A stretch of DNA of 64,000 nucleotides, taken from contig NZ_JAPDHZ010000006.1 of NCBI RefSeq assembly GCF_029525555.1, forward strand, positions 62,001 through 126,000. The letters are read 5' to 3'. Positions 34,765-46,000 of this stretch are shown here, piece after piece (the first letter of the stretch is position 1; each line of letters starts with the position of its first letter). Both the position numbers and the translations under genes were made by a program. Source of the DNA: Cohnella ginsengisoli. Its GTDB lineage: Bacteria > Bacillota > Bacilli > Paenibacillales > Paenibacillaceae. The notes under the pieces were generated by a model that searched no databases, was not told the origin of the DNA, and saw only the letters and a program-made list of their open reading frames with translations.

Positions 34765-35860
34765 AATCGGAGCGTGGATGCTGTCGCTGCGCGGGCCGCT
34801 GATCGCGATCGCGATCGGTCTGCTCGCGGGATCGATCGCCATCCTCGTCGCCGGCGGCTCGATCGCGGAGACGTATACGGAGATGTGGAAGGGCGCATTC
34901 GGCAGCTTTTACTTTTTCACGAGCACGCTATCCCGCGCGACGCCGCTTATCCTCGTCGCCATGGGGGCCGCGGTCGCTTTCCGCTCGGGCTTCTTCAACC
35001 TCGGCGCGGAGGGGCAGATGGCGTTCGGCGGCTTGAGCGCGGCGCTCATCGGCCTGCACGTCCCCGGACCGGGCTGGTTCGTCTGCATCGTCGCGATGCT
35101 TGGCGGCATCGTCGCGGGCGGGCTTTGGTCGGCGATGGCCGGGTACTTCGACGTCCGGTTCCGCGTGAACCTGCTCATCACGACGATGCTGCTCAACTAC
35201 ATCGCGTCGTTGTTCGCAGGCTACTTGGTCACCTATCCGTTCAAAGACAAGACAGGCGCGGGCGCGATGGCCCAGACGCAAATGCTCGAGCATGCGGTCT
35301 GGCTGCCGAAGCTGTTCAAGGGCATGACGGTGCACGCCGGGTTCATCATCGCGATCGCGGCCGTCGTTATCCTGTACGTCTATCTGGCCAGATCGGTCAA
35401 AGGGTACGAGGCGCGCATGCTGGGCGGCAACCCGCTATTCGCCGTGTACGGCGGCGTGCGGCGGACGTCGCTCATGCTGACGACGATGTTCGCGAGCGGC
35501 GGACTCGCCGGTCTGGCAGGCGCCGCAGAAGTGCTGGGCTCGCAATACCGCTACATCGACGGCTCGTTCGCTTCGGCGGACTACGCCTGGACGGGCATTA
35601 TGGCGGCGCTGCTCGCCAACGGGAATCCGATCGGCTCGGCCGTCGGCGCCTTTTTCCTCGCGGCGCTTCAGACGGGCGGCATGGGCGTAGAGCTCAATAC
35701 CGACGTGCCGCTCGAGATCGGTTCGGTCATTCAGGCGGTGCTCATTTTGTTCATCACCGTCAAATTCAGCTGGCGCTTTATGCGGCGCAAAAAAAGGAGC
35801 GATCGTCGATGGATCAGCTGTTTGATCTGGCCCTGTTCAACTCGGCGCTTCGCATCCTGA
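34757..35860 (+). CDS. nupP: nucleoside ABC transporter permease NupP-like
   Basis: BPD_transp_2 permease with ~10 hydrophobic segments and the family motifs FNLGAEGQMAFGGL and VRRTSLMLTTMFASGGLAGLAG split over two helices. As written it runs 52 bp into nupQ. The last ~23 residues after FMRRKKR are Trp/Cys/Ser-rich and unlike the family. They follow an A7 run at 35789-35795; with six A the protein would stop inside the nupQ start region. So the true C-terminus is probably ~12 residues shorter. Confidence 0.88.
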   Translation: MHKIGAWMLSLRGPLIAIAIGLLAGSIAILVAGGSIAETYTEMWKGAFGSFYFFTSTLSRATPLILVAMGAAVAFRSGFFNLGAEGQMAFGGLSAALIGLHVPGPGWFVCIVAMLGGIVAGGLWSAMAGYFDVRFRVNLLITTMLLNYIASLFAGYLVTYPFKDKTGAGAMAQTQMLEHAVWLPKLFKGMTVHAGFIIAIAAVVILYVYLARSVKGYEARMLGGNPLFAVYGGVRRTSLMLTTMFASGGLAGLAGAAEVLGSQYRYIDGSFASADYAWTGIMAALLANGNPIGSAVGAFFLAALQTGGMGVELNTDVPLEIGSVIQAVLILFITVKFSWRFMRRKKRSDRRWISCLIWPCSTRRFAS

Positions 35861-36732
35861 CGCCGATCCTGCTCGCGGCGCTCGGCGGCGCGCTGTGCGC
35901 GCGCGTCGGCCTGTTCAACGTCGGTCTCGAGGGGCTGATGCTGATCGGCGCGTTCACCGCCATCGTCGGCAACCACTATTTTGAGAATACGTTTCTGGCC
36001 ATCCTGTTTGCCATCGTTTGCGTATGCGCGTTCTCGCTGCTCTTCGCTTATCTCAGCATTCATCTGCAGGCGAATGTGATCGTCGTCGGCATCGCGATCA
36101 ACTTTCTGGCGCTAGGCTTGACGACTTTCAGCTTGCGGACGATTTTCCATGTGAAGGGCGCATACTACGACAAGGAAATGGTTGGCCTTCCGAAATGGAA
36201 CATTCCGCTCATCAAGGACATTCCGGTGGTGGGCGACATTTTCTCCGGGCATTCGCCGCTGGTCTACTTGTCGCTCGTGCTGGCGGGATTGCTGTGGTAC
36301 TACTTCTATCGCACGGTGAACGGGTTCCGGTTCCTGGCCGCGGGCAGCAATCCGCTCGCCGCCCGGACGATCGGCATCCACGTTCGCCGTTACCAATACG
36401 GCGCGATGATCGCCTGCGGCGTGCTGTGCGCGCTCGCCGGCGCGCAGCTGTCGCTCGGACAGGTGACGATGTTCACCGAAGGGATGACGTCGGGCCGCGG
36501 CTTCATCGCGCTCGTCGCGACGATGCTCGGCCAGTCGGGGCCGCTCGGCGTGCTCGGCGCAAGCGCGCTGTTCGGCTTCATGGACGCGTTCAGCATCCGG
36601 CTGCAGGGCGTATCGTGGCCGTCGCATTTTACGCAGATGGTTCCCTACGTCGTTACCATAATCGCGATGTTCTTTTTCCGGGACAAAGGGTTCATCAAGG
36701 ACGCGCAAAACGCGGGCTCCAGCTCCAGATAA
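35809..36732 (+). CDS. nupQ: nucleoside ABC transporter permease NupQ-like
   Basis: 307-aa second permease of the importer. Motifs: ARVGLFNVGLEGLMLIG near the start and FIALVATMLGQSGPLG towards the end, with ~9 hydrophobic segments. ATG at 35809 is preceded by AAGGAG at 10 nt. Longer upstream readings in this frame cover nupP out of frame and are shadows. It pairs with NupP as the transmembrane heterodimer. Confidence 0.92.
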   Translation: MDQLFDLALFNSALRILTPILLAALGGALCARVGLFNVGLEGLMLIGAFTAIVGNHYFENTFLAILFAIVCVCAFSLLFAYLSIHLQANVIVVGIAINFLALGLTTFSLRTIFHVKGAYYDKEMVGLPKWNIPLIKDIPVVGDIFSGHSPLVYLSLVLAGLLWYYFYRTVNGFRFLAAGSNPLAARTIGIHVRRYQYGAMIACGVLCALAGAQLSLGQVTMFTEGMTSGRGFIALVATMLGQSGPLGVLGASALFGFMDAFSIRLQGVSWPSHFTQMVPYVVTIIAMFFFRDKGFIKDAQNAGSSSR

Positions 36733-36762
36733 GCCGGACGCCAGAGGAGGCTCACAACGAAG

Positions 36763-37440
<678 letters not shown>

Positions 37441-37442
37441 CG

Positions 37443-38189
37443 ATGTACTTGCCGATCTTGCAGATCCAATCCGAAGACATTCCCGAATATGCGATCGTCT
37501 GCGGCGACCCGCGTCGGGCCGAGGTCATCTCGCGCAAGCTGGAGAACGCGCGGGAGCTGGCGTTCGCCCGCGAGTACCGCACCTTCGTCGGGGACTACCA
37601 AGGGGTGCGCCTCGCGGTCGTCAGCCATGGCGTCGGCTCGCCGGGCGCGGCCATCTGCTTCGAGGAGCTCATCCGCGCGGGCGCGAAGACGCTGATCCGC
37701 GTCGGCACCGCCGGCTCCTACTCGGCGCAGACGCCGGCCGGCAGCCTGATCGTCAGCACGGCGGCCGTCCGGGCAGACGGGCTGACCCGGTCGATCGTGC
37801 CGGACGGATTCCCGGCCGTCGCGGACAGCCGCATCGTCGAGGCGCTTGACGCGTCGGCGCGGGAGCTCGGCGGCGTCGTTGGCCGGGGCATCACCGTCAC
37901 GGTCGACGCCTTTTTCGAAGGCGCGCTGGACATTCCGCACAAGACGTACAAAAAGGCGGGCGCGATCGGCGTCGAGATGGAAATCGCCGCGCTCTACGTC
38001 GTCGCGAGCTTGCGCGGCGCGCGGGCGGGCGCGATCCTGGCGGTGGACGGCTACGCGGACGCCGATCTCGCGGCCGAGTACGACCCGCACACCGATGCCG
38101 TCGCGCAGGCGGTCGAGCGGGAGATCGAAGCGGCGCTGCGCGCCGTTGCGAAGCTGGCGGAGCAGGACGCGAAGGCATCGGCGGAATAG
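37443..38189 (+). CDS. nucleoside phosphorylase (PNP/UDP family)
   Basis: 248-aa hexameric-type nucleoside phosphorylase. Features are YAIVCGDPRRAE (phosphate site), SHGVGSPGAAICFEEL, IRVGTAGSY, and IGVEMEIAALYVVA, where Glu contacts the ribose. It cleaves uridine or purine nucleosides with phosphate to base and ribose-1-phosphate. ATG 37443 lies 2 bp after the previous stop. Location at the end of the nup operon implies that imported nucleosides are cleaved by it. Base specificity is not decidable here. Confidence 0.9.
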   Translation: MYLPILQIQSEDIPEYAIVCGDPRRAEVISRKLENARELAFAREYRTFVGDYQGVRLAVVSHGVGSPGAAICFEELIRAGAKTLIRVGTAGSYSAQTPAGSLIVSTAAVRADGLTRSIVPDGFPAVADSRIVEALDASARELGGVVGRGITVTVDAFFEGALDIPHKTYKKAGAIGVEMEIAALYVVASLRGARAGAILAVDGYADADLAAEYDPHTDAVAQAVEREIEAALRAVAKLAEQDAKASAE

Positions 38190-38201
38190 AGAATAGGCAA
38201 C

Positions 38202-38279
38202 AGAGATAGAGATAGAGATAGAGATAGAGATAGAGATAGAGATAGAGATAGAGATAGAGATAGAGATAGAGATAGAGAT
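38202..38279 (+). repeat. hexanucleotide microsatellite (AGAGAT)13
   Basis: Thirteen perfect tandem copies of AGAGAT, 13 bp after the phosphorylase stop. Unit length is a multiple of three; it is outside the gene. No A/T-hairpin terminator was seen between the gene and the repeat. Confidence 0.95.
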
Positions 38280-38388
38280 CCATGGCGCTCCGAGCGGGAC
38301 TCGGGGCGTTTTTTAACATGCTGCCCGATTTCAGTTTGCTTCAGCAGCAACCCAAGAGACGGCTTCACCGAGCGTTTGCCGAAGAATT

Positions 38389-38717
38389 CTCGGTTAGCAA
38401 CGAACGAATACACTCGCACTGTCGCCCCGCCGCAGAAGTCTCGATTAGGAACAAACTGGCCCTCTTGCGCCATCGCGCGATCTTTGAAGTCTCGGTTAGG
38501 AACAAACTAGCCATCCTGCGCCATCGCGCGATCTTTGAAGTCTCGGTTAGGAACAAACTCAGCCATCCTGCGCCATCGCGCGGTCTTTGAAGTCTCGGTT
38601 AGGAACAAACTGGCCATCCCGCGCCATCGCGCGGTCGTCGAAGTTCTGTTTAGGAACAAACTAGCCATCCTGCGCCATCGCGCGGTCGTCGAAGTCTCGG
38701 TTAGGAACAAACTAGCT
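38389..38717. repeat. 51-bp tandem array, about 6.4 units
   Basis: Units start at 38389 (degenerate), 38440, 38491, 38542 (52 bp), 38594, 38645 and 38696 (partial). The core is CTCGGTTAGGAACAAACT plus GCGCCATCGCGCG. Units carry the palindrome ATCGCGCGAT or its variant CGCGCG. No unique spacers, so not CRISPR. Confidence 0.9.
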
Positions 38718-38797
38718 TTTTTGTAATAGGATATTCCCGGAGGAGATCAAGCGCGATTGTGCTCGATCTAGACACGGATAACCGGGGAGCCGGGGGC

Positions 38798-38987
38798 GAT
38801 AAGTGTTGAAAAGCAGTTAATCGGCGCGCTGATCGGGGCTGGGGGAGGGAATAAGTGTTCAAACGCATTTAATTGGTTCAAGACCGGGTCAAAACGCTCG
38901 AAAGTGGGAATTTAATTGCGCTTCAACACTTATTTGGCCCAATAACGTCGTGATCGAAGGAAATAAATGCGTTTCAACAGCTATTGG
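38798..38987. repeat. four copies of a ~27-bp repeat, two direct and two inverted
   Basis: Approximate consensus AATAAGTGTTGAAACGCA followed by TTAATTGG. Copies at 38798-38824 (+), 38850-38876 (+), 38907-38937 (-) and 38959-38987 (-). The inverted arrangement could fold into large hairpins. Confidence 0.75.
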
Positions 38988-39254
38988 ATACAGGCCGCGA
39001 GTGCGAGGACGTCAAGCCACAGGCATATCGGCCGCTTGGACAAGCCGAAGAGGAAGTTTCTGCAAATCCGCATCCATTTTGCTGAGGCGTTAGAAGGACG
39101 CTGAGAAATCCCAATCCTTCGCGTATGCTGATCGCGCACAGGCGTCATTCAATCGCGCCTCGCTGGCTGGCGGCTGTGGAGGCGTTGGCGCGGTTGGTTG
39201 TGCGTTCAGGCAGTCGCGGGCTGTCCGCCGATCGTGAACGCGCTTGATGCAAGG

Positions 39255-39294
39255 ACCGTCAGGGAGAGCTGCGACCTTCCCTGACGGTTTTTTT
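39255..39294 (+). terminator. strong rho-independent terminator
   Basis: ACCGTCAGGGA pairs exactly with TCCCTGACGGT, followed by TTTTTT. No gene directly upstream is recognised, so it may end a long transcript from the repeats or an unseen RNA. Confidence 0.85.
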
Positions 39295-39496
39295 ATTGGT
39301 CGGGCCGAGGCTAGTCGGACGAGTGCTGATAAGCCATTGTGTCATGGCAGGATCGCCGGCTTCAAGATTGGGCTCGACATCCGTCGCACGCGCGCCATGC
39401 GTCTTCTCCCGGTAGATTAGAGGCACGCTTCAACGCTTAGCCGTTCTGACCGATAACTCTCTCAAGCGTTATATACAGAGTGAGGGGCGGAGTTTG

Positions 39497-40613
39497 GTGA
39501 AAATGAAGCATTATCGCAGATTTTGGGTCGTCATGCTGGCGATTCTCCTTGTTACCGCCTTGGGCGGGTCATGGGGGCCGACGGCCGGCGCGGCATCCGG
39601 CAAGCCGGTCGCTACGTACGCGTCGCCCGAGCGCATCCAGTTCGTCAGCTACAGCAAGAGCTGGAGCCAGGCCAAGCTGAAGGCGCTGTATGGCGAATTG
39701 CTGCGCAACCTGCACGGCCAAGAGCTGGCCTATCTGAGCATGGTCGTTCTGTACCCGGAGAGCAAGGAAGGCGAAGCGGGCTACGCGGACCTGTCCTATT
39801 CCTGGACGGAGGACGATCGGTCCGACATCGTCATGGACAAGGGGACCACGATTGTCCTCTACGACGCCAACCGTCTGAATACGGTCGAGAGCTTGTCCGC
39901 CACGCTGAGCCATGAATACGGGCATCATTTTACCCATTATTGGCTGATCAAAAAAGGAGCGCAAGCTCCCGAGCAGTCCGGACACGAAATGGGCGTCGCT
40001 GCGGGGAATCAAAAACGACCCGGTCCTCTTCAGCGAAGACGGATCCGAGCCCGGCTATACGCATATGTGGGACGCGATCGAAATTATGGCGGACGATTAC
40101 CTGGCGTTATTCGGCTCGAGTACGGCCAAGCAGACGATGGCGAATTCGCTCAAGCGAGACGACGGACTCGGGTTCTACGGGGAGATCGAGAACACATTCG
40201 TGTCCCCCGTCACGTCGCTGCAGGCGGTAAGGTCCTATTGGCTGAAGCTGAGCGGACTGAAGGACCCGCAGCCGATTGTTTTTAAAGAGCCGAAGCTGAC
40301 GGGCGTGCAGGCGGTTCCCGACGGCAGCGGGGAATATCAGTACAAGCTAACCTACGCCGCAGCCTCGACAACGCCGGAAGTGGCGCGCCGTTTGCAGTAT
40401 ATCGTGTACTGGACCGACGAGGGGGACGACAGCTGGATCGACTTTTCGTCGCTTAAGACAGGCGCAACTTCGATGGTGATCTCAGGCGATCTGCCAGCCT
40501 CGGAGCTGACGTTAACCGTGTATGCCTTCGATCCCAAGACGAAGCAGTATGTGTACGCCAGACCGGTGAAGTACGATTTTTCCAATGCCGCCAGACCGTT
40601 TAAAGTGGCGTAG
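39497..40613 (+). CDS. secreted HExxH metallopeptidase (frameshifted)
   Basis: Exported protein of ~370 aa. Signal peptide (FWVVMLAILLVTALGGS), then a domain with the zinc motif HEYGHHFTHYW and a downstream EIMADDYLALFG that can supply the third ligand, as in gluzincins. The C-terminal ~100 residues form a fibronectin-like beta domain (LTYAAASTTPEVARRLQYIVYW). The frame breaks near 39976-39980 (CCGG; one extra base) between APEQS and DTKWASLRGIKND. ORFs 39494-40285 and 40065-40613 are the two parts. Starts TTG 39494, GTG 39497 and ATG 39503 are all possible; GTG has the best spacing from GAGGGG. Substrate unknown. Confidence 0.75.
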
Positions 40614-40691
40614 TGCATGAATCGAAGCAGCTGACATCAGGGGTCGAGACAGACAAACGCGAGAAGCAGGCGCGAGACAAACAGGCGAGAC

Positions 40692-40722
40692 AGGCCGGGC
40701 GTCCCTTTGGGGGATTCCCGGC
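40692..40722 (+). terminator. weak terminator hairpin
   Basis: GGCCGGG pairs with CCCGGCC, followed by TTCTGT. Poor T-run. Confidence 0.45.
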
Positions 40723-40903
40723 CTTCTGTATGCCCACGGATTTATATCGGCTGCGAGAGTTCTATCCGCACATTGGGCGTAGATAGAAGAGGAGTGACCG
40801 CATCTCGCTGTCCATCTTGGGAAGCGCGTCAGTTCAAAGTCTTGTCGCCTTTAGCTCTAATGGCATCAGCTGATCGGGCAGCTCCGCATCAGCCGCCCGC
40901 CCG

Positions 40904-42962
40904 TCAGGGCAGGTGAATGAGAATATGCCGAAATTGGGAGACGGCCTCCCGCAGATGGCGGAAGTAGGTGGACCGGCTCATGCAGCAGCGCTCGGCGGCC
41001 GCTACCGTATTGTGGGGATGCACCACGTAGGCGGCAGTGAGTACCGCCCGATCGTCCGGACCGAGTCCCGAGCCCGCATCGTTCAAGATCCACTCCAGCT
41101 TCGCCTTCAGCTCCATGCCAGTCCGGACGCCCGGCGCGAACAGGACGTAGTCGTCCAGCCTGGCCGGCGATTGAAGGTTGGCGAGCATCTTGCGCACCTG
41201 CGCCTCCGAGGGATGCGCTCTCCCCGTAGGGGCTGCAGGGGCCAGCGTCTCCGAACGGGGGGCTGTCCGCCTTGGCGATGAACGACAGCACCCAATCCGC
41301 GAACTGGCCTGCGCGCAGATCGACCGTAAGCACATGCGCTTCGCCTAACGAGAAGTCGAACTGCCGGGTCCTCGCCCTGCGCATTTGGAAGCCAAGATTG
41401 GTCAAAAAGTGCTTCAAATGCTCGTTGGTCACGATCAGCACCGCCCGCATCCCTTCGCCGAGCATGGAGAGGCCTCTGAGCGCCAGATGGCCTACGAGTT
41501 CTTCACGCGTGCAATCGGCTCTCCGGTCCGTCGCGGCCGCCAATATCGGGAAGTAGGTGTCCGCCCGGTCGGGCTCTACGTTCAGCTCCGGCCTGGTGAA
41601 GCATTCGCCGAGCTCGTCCGCAAAATAGGGCTCCAGCATGCGCGCATTGTCCCGGTGAAGCAGGACGTTGATAAACAGACCGACAGGGATCCCTTCCGCG
41701 TCCCGCTGCAAGATCATGCTCTCGGGCGATTGAACGGCCAGGTCGTCCAGGAAGCGATGATACATCTCCTCCTGCTCCGGTTCGACGCTGTATACGCACC
41801 ACTGGGCGATCAGATCGTGCAGGACGGGCAAGTCGTCGGGACGATAATAATCGATGCCCGGGGCGTAGAAGTCGGTCGTAATATCGGCATACGAGCGGTC
41901 CAAGGCAGGCAGCGCGTCCTTGCACAGCAGCAGAATCTGAGCGGCGATCCGGCGGCTGGACGCCTTGTCCGCGGTCCGGAGATTGCCGAGCAGCAGCGTC
42001 AGAATATCTCCCCGCAGCCTCTGATAGCGCTGAGGCTCGCGCAGCTTGAAGTCGCGCAGCAGATGAACGCGGGCCACATCGTGCAGCGATACCCCCTCCG
42101 GCGTCACCCGTACGAACGACAGCTCGCGGAGCGCCTGATAGTCGCCAAGCGGAACCGGAGCGCCCGCGATGAGCGACAGCAGCTCCTGATTGGCCGTCTC
42201 CAGCACCGTCAAAATATCAATAAGAGACAACAAATCGGGTCTCGTCAGCTCGCGTAGCAGACCGGCGCTCACGCGCTGGGAGACGATGGACGACTCGTCG
42301 CCCTTCAGCAGTCCCTGCTTCGCGGCCATCTCCAGCGTCAGCGCGAGGGCCAGCGGATGTCCCTCGGTCATGCGGTGAAGCGATCCGGCCGCGGCAGGCG
42401 CTTCGACCCGCGCGCGAACGAACGACAGCGTCTCCTCCATCGTAAAGTTCGATAGCCGGATGGCGAATGCCGTCATGTCCGTCAAGGCGTTCGTATGCCA
42501 GATGGCGGAAAAGTCGGGGCGAGAAGCGAGCGCGACGAAGATGCCGGAGCGGGGCAGCTTCGGCAGGAAGGCTTCGACAAACCACCCCTCCAGCAAGCGA
42601 AGCTCTTCGAAGTTGTCGATGCAGAGCAGCATCCGTCGGGACGGGGAAGCTTCGAACAGCGGCTGCAGCGGGTACGCCCGCGAACCGGGCGGCGTGTCCA
42701 GCGACAGGGAGAAACTCACGTATTCAATAAACGAAGAAGGCGTAGATACGCAGGCTCGCCCGTCCAGCCAGATGCCGGCAGTTCCGCGCTCCGCGCCCAT
42801 CCGCATGAACTCGGACAGCAGCGTCGACTTGCCTACTCCGCCTATTCCCGTCAGTGTCGCGATCGAGAGCGGCGCATCCGGGTCGTCGAGCCACCGGGCG
42901 AATAGGGACCGCTCCTTGGCTCTCCCTACAAATCCATTGCGGGGACTGCTGTAACCTAGCAT
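40904..42962 (-). CDS. STAND-type ATPase regulator (frameshifted)
   Basis: Large signal-transduction ATPase, ~685 aa. N-terminal NB-ARC-like module: GFVGRAKE linker, Walker A TGIGGVGKST, Walker B MLLCIDNFEEL, sensor VALASRP, and GHPLALALTLEM as the GxP-like motif. A long helical region follows, then a C-terminal ~80-residue segment with RAVLTAAYVVHP, then AERCCMSRSTYFRHLREAV, which resembles an HTH of the sigma-70/LuxR class. The frame breaks at six C (minus strand, about 41256-41261), so the C-terminus lies in the frame 40904-41335. The ATG at 42960-42962 has GGAGG 12 nt upstream. It is divergent from the SLH gene (125 bp apart) and may control it. Confidence 0.72.
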
Positions 42963-43086
42963 ATGAGGCCGCTGCCTCCGTTTCGCAAAGTTGAGATTGA
43001 AAAGTTGAGATTGAATTGAGACTTTGGCCTGGCCATCCAATGGTATAGTATACAACAATATTAGACAAGTGAGAGGGTACGATAGG

Positions 43087-46000
43087 ATGAATGCAAGGAG
43101 AATCAGTCGTTTATTGGCAGCCGTCTTGACACTGTTGCCGCTGCTTGGCGCGCTCCAGGCCGCCTTGCCGATGCGGTCGGCCAGCGCGGCCGGTTATCAA
43201 GGTCAACTGCTCACTTCGTATGTATTGGTCTACAACACTTCCTATTCGGGGGGCAGCGACCCAATTCGTATACAGCTCGGGCGGTACGGTCAGCGCCTCC
43301 AGTTCGCCTCCGGCCGATGCCGACTGGGCCGTTGTCTCCAACTTCTATGACAGCGCCTGGAGCAGGAACAGCTCCGCCAAGCTGTTCACTTACAGCTACA
43401 ATGGCAGCATCCTGCAAGCCTCCGATCCCATGAGCATCCCGCCCGATGCCGCCTGGGCGACGATCTCCAGCTTCAAGATCGAAGGTACGGGCGGGAATTA
43501 TCCCATTAAGGATACGCTCTTCAAGTATTCGGTCAACGGCACCGACATCCTGACCGCATCCGATCCGAACAGCATTCCGGCGAATGCCCAGTGGGCGACC
43601 CTGGCGTCCTTTAATGACGCATGGAAGCAAACATCAAGCGAGACTTATAGCTTCTATACGCTCAACCGCATATCGCCGCAAGCGGTCTCGCTGACCGTCG
43701 CTTCGGACAACGGCGATCCGTCCATGGCCAAGCCGGGCAGCCTGGTGAGCGTCAGTCTGCAGACCGACTTGGCGATCAAGCAGCCTGCCATCGTCATCGG
43801 CGGCAGCGGCGCGACGGTGTCGGGGAGCGGGACGAGCTGGACCGGCACGCTGACGCTGGACGGCACGATCGCCGAGGGGCCGCTCACCGTATCCGCGGTG
43901 TTCTACGGGACCGACGGGGCGCCCGCCCCTGCCGTCGCCGCAACGACGGACGGTTCGTCGGTGACCGTGGACAAGACCGCGCCGGCGATATCCTATACGC
44001 TGACTCCGAACGCTCCGACGAAGTCGGACGTCGTCGTCGACGTCACGGCGACGGACGCATTGTCCGGCGTAGCCGTGAAGAAATGGGCGAGCGGTACGCA
44101 AGACGCGAGCTACTTCGGCAGTCAAGGAACGGCACTGACGAACAGCTTCGCGGCGACTGCGAACGGCACCTACACCATCTATGTCAGCGATGGGCTCGGG
44201 AACGAGCGCGTAAGCGTGCTGACGGTCGGCAATATCGACCGCGAGCCGCCGACCGCCACGGCAACGCCAAGCACGACGGCGCCGACGAACGGGGCTGTCG
44301 TTTACACCGTGACGGCCGCGGACAATGTCGGCATCGACAAAAAGCTCATGGACGCCGGTACACGGGCTGCCGCGTATTTTCAGGGCGGCGGCGGCACTGC
44401 ATTTTCTTCAACGATCTCGATCCCCGATAACGGAACTTATACCTACTATGTCTCGGACACTGCCGGCAATGAGTTGCTGGAGACGTTGACGGTGTCGAAC
44501 ATCTTCAAGAGCGCGCCGACCGTCACGCTCGCGCCGTCGACGACGGCCCCGACCAACGACGCGGTGACGGTCGATGTCACGGCCGCCGTCGACGGCGAGG
44601 CGTCGGGCAATTCGCTCGCCGCGCTCCGCTGGGCGACCGGCGCGCGGGACGCCGCCTACTTCGCGGGCGGCAGCGGCGGTACGGATCTGCTGGCGGATCG
44701 CGCGTTCGAAGCCGTGGCCAACGGTACGTACACCGTCTACGCCCGCGATGCGGCGGGGAACGTCGTCGTGCAGACGATCGTCGTCGGCAACATCGACAGC
44801 ATCCCGCCGACGCTCGCGCTGACGGCCGATACGACCGACCCGACGAACGGCGACGTGACGATTGACGTCGACGCGAGCGATGCGGACAGCGGCATCGACA
44901 GGGTTCGGTGGGCGGCGGGCGAGCCGCAGGCCGACATCCCGCTGTCATGGGCCGACGTAATCGACGGCAGCTTCGTCGTCGAGGCGAACGGCACCTATAC
45001 TGTCTACGTCCGAGACAAGGCGGGCAACGAGACGATCAGCACGATCGCCGTCGCCAACATCTTCACGGCAGCGCCGGTTGTGACGCTCGCGCCGGACACG
45101 ACCGCGCCGACGAACGACAGCGTGTACGTCGCGGTCGAAGCGGCCGTCGACGGCGAGGCGTCGGGCAACTCTCTCGCCGCGCTCCGCTGGGCGGCCGGCG
45201 CGCGGGACGCCGCCTACTTCGCGGGCGGCAGCGGCGGCACGGATCTGCTCTCGGATCGGGAGTTCGAAGTCGAGGCCAACGGCACGTACACCGTATACGC
45301 CCGCGACGCGGCGGGCAACGTCGCCGTGCAGACGGTCGTCGTCGGCAACATCGACACCGTGAAGCCGACGCTCGCGCTGACGGCCGATACGACCGGCCCG
45401 ACGAACGGCAACGTGACCGTCACGGTCGATGCGAGCGATGCGGACAGCGGCATCGACAGGGTTCGATGGGCGGCGGGCGAGCCGCAGGCCGACATCCCGC
45501 TGCCATGGGCCGACGTGATCGACGGCAGCTTCGTCGTCGAGGCGAACGGCACGTACGCCGTCTCCGCCCGCGACAAGGCGGGCAACAGGGCCACGCAATT
45601 AATCGCCGTTCACAACATCTTCAAGACCGTGCCTGTTGTCACGCTCGCGCCGGATACGACCGCACCGACGGGCGGCAAGGTGAACGTCGCTGTAGTGGCG
45701 GCCGTGGACGGCGAGGCGTCGGGCAATTCGCTCGCCGCGCTCCGGTGGGCGGCCGGCGCGCGGGATGCCGCCTACTTCGCGGGCGGCAGCGGCGGCACGG
45801 ATCTGCTGGCGGATCGCGCATTCGAAGCCGAGGCCAATGGCACGTACGCTGTCTACGCCCGCGACGCGGCGGGCAACGTCGCCGTGCAGACGATTGAAGT
45901 GAACAACATTCGGCGGACGGACGCTTCGCTCGCTTCGTTGAGGCTGCGAAGCGGCGAGACGGAGCTGGCGCTCACGCCTGCATTCGACCCCGAGAAGCTG

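Larger units (their letters stand above)
38190..39496. other. 1.3-kb gene-free region made mostly of repeats
   Basis: Holds the microsatellite, the 51-bp array, four copies of a ~27-bp dispersed repeat, and a strong terminator at 39255. Short ORFs inside the 51-bp array (17-residue repeats) are products of the repeat period, not genes. 38990-39250 shows nothing recognisable. Confidence 0.7.

Noticed and set aside
34774..36732. Single long ORF covering nupP and nupQ in one frame
   Set aside because: Its first 345 codons are an Arg-rich out-of-frame reading of nupP; only the part from 35809 is NupQ.
38389..38717. Possible CRISPR array
   Set aside because: Tandem 51-bp units are contiguous with no unique spacers, and no cas genes are present.
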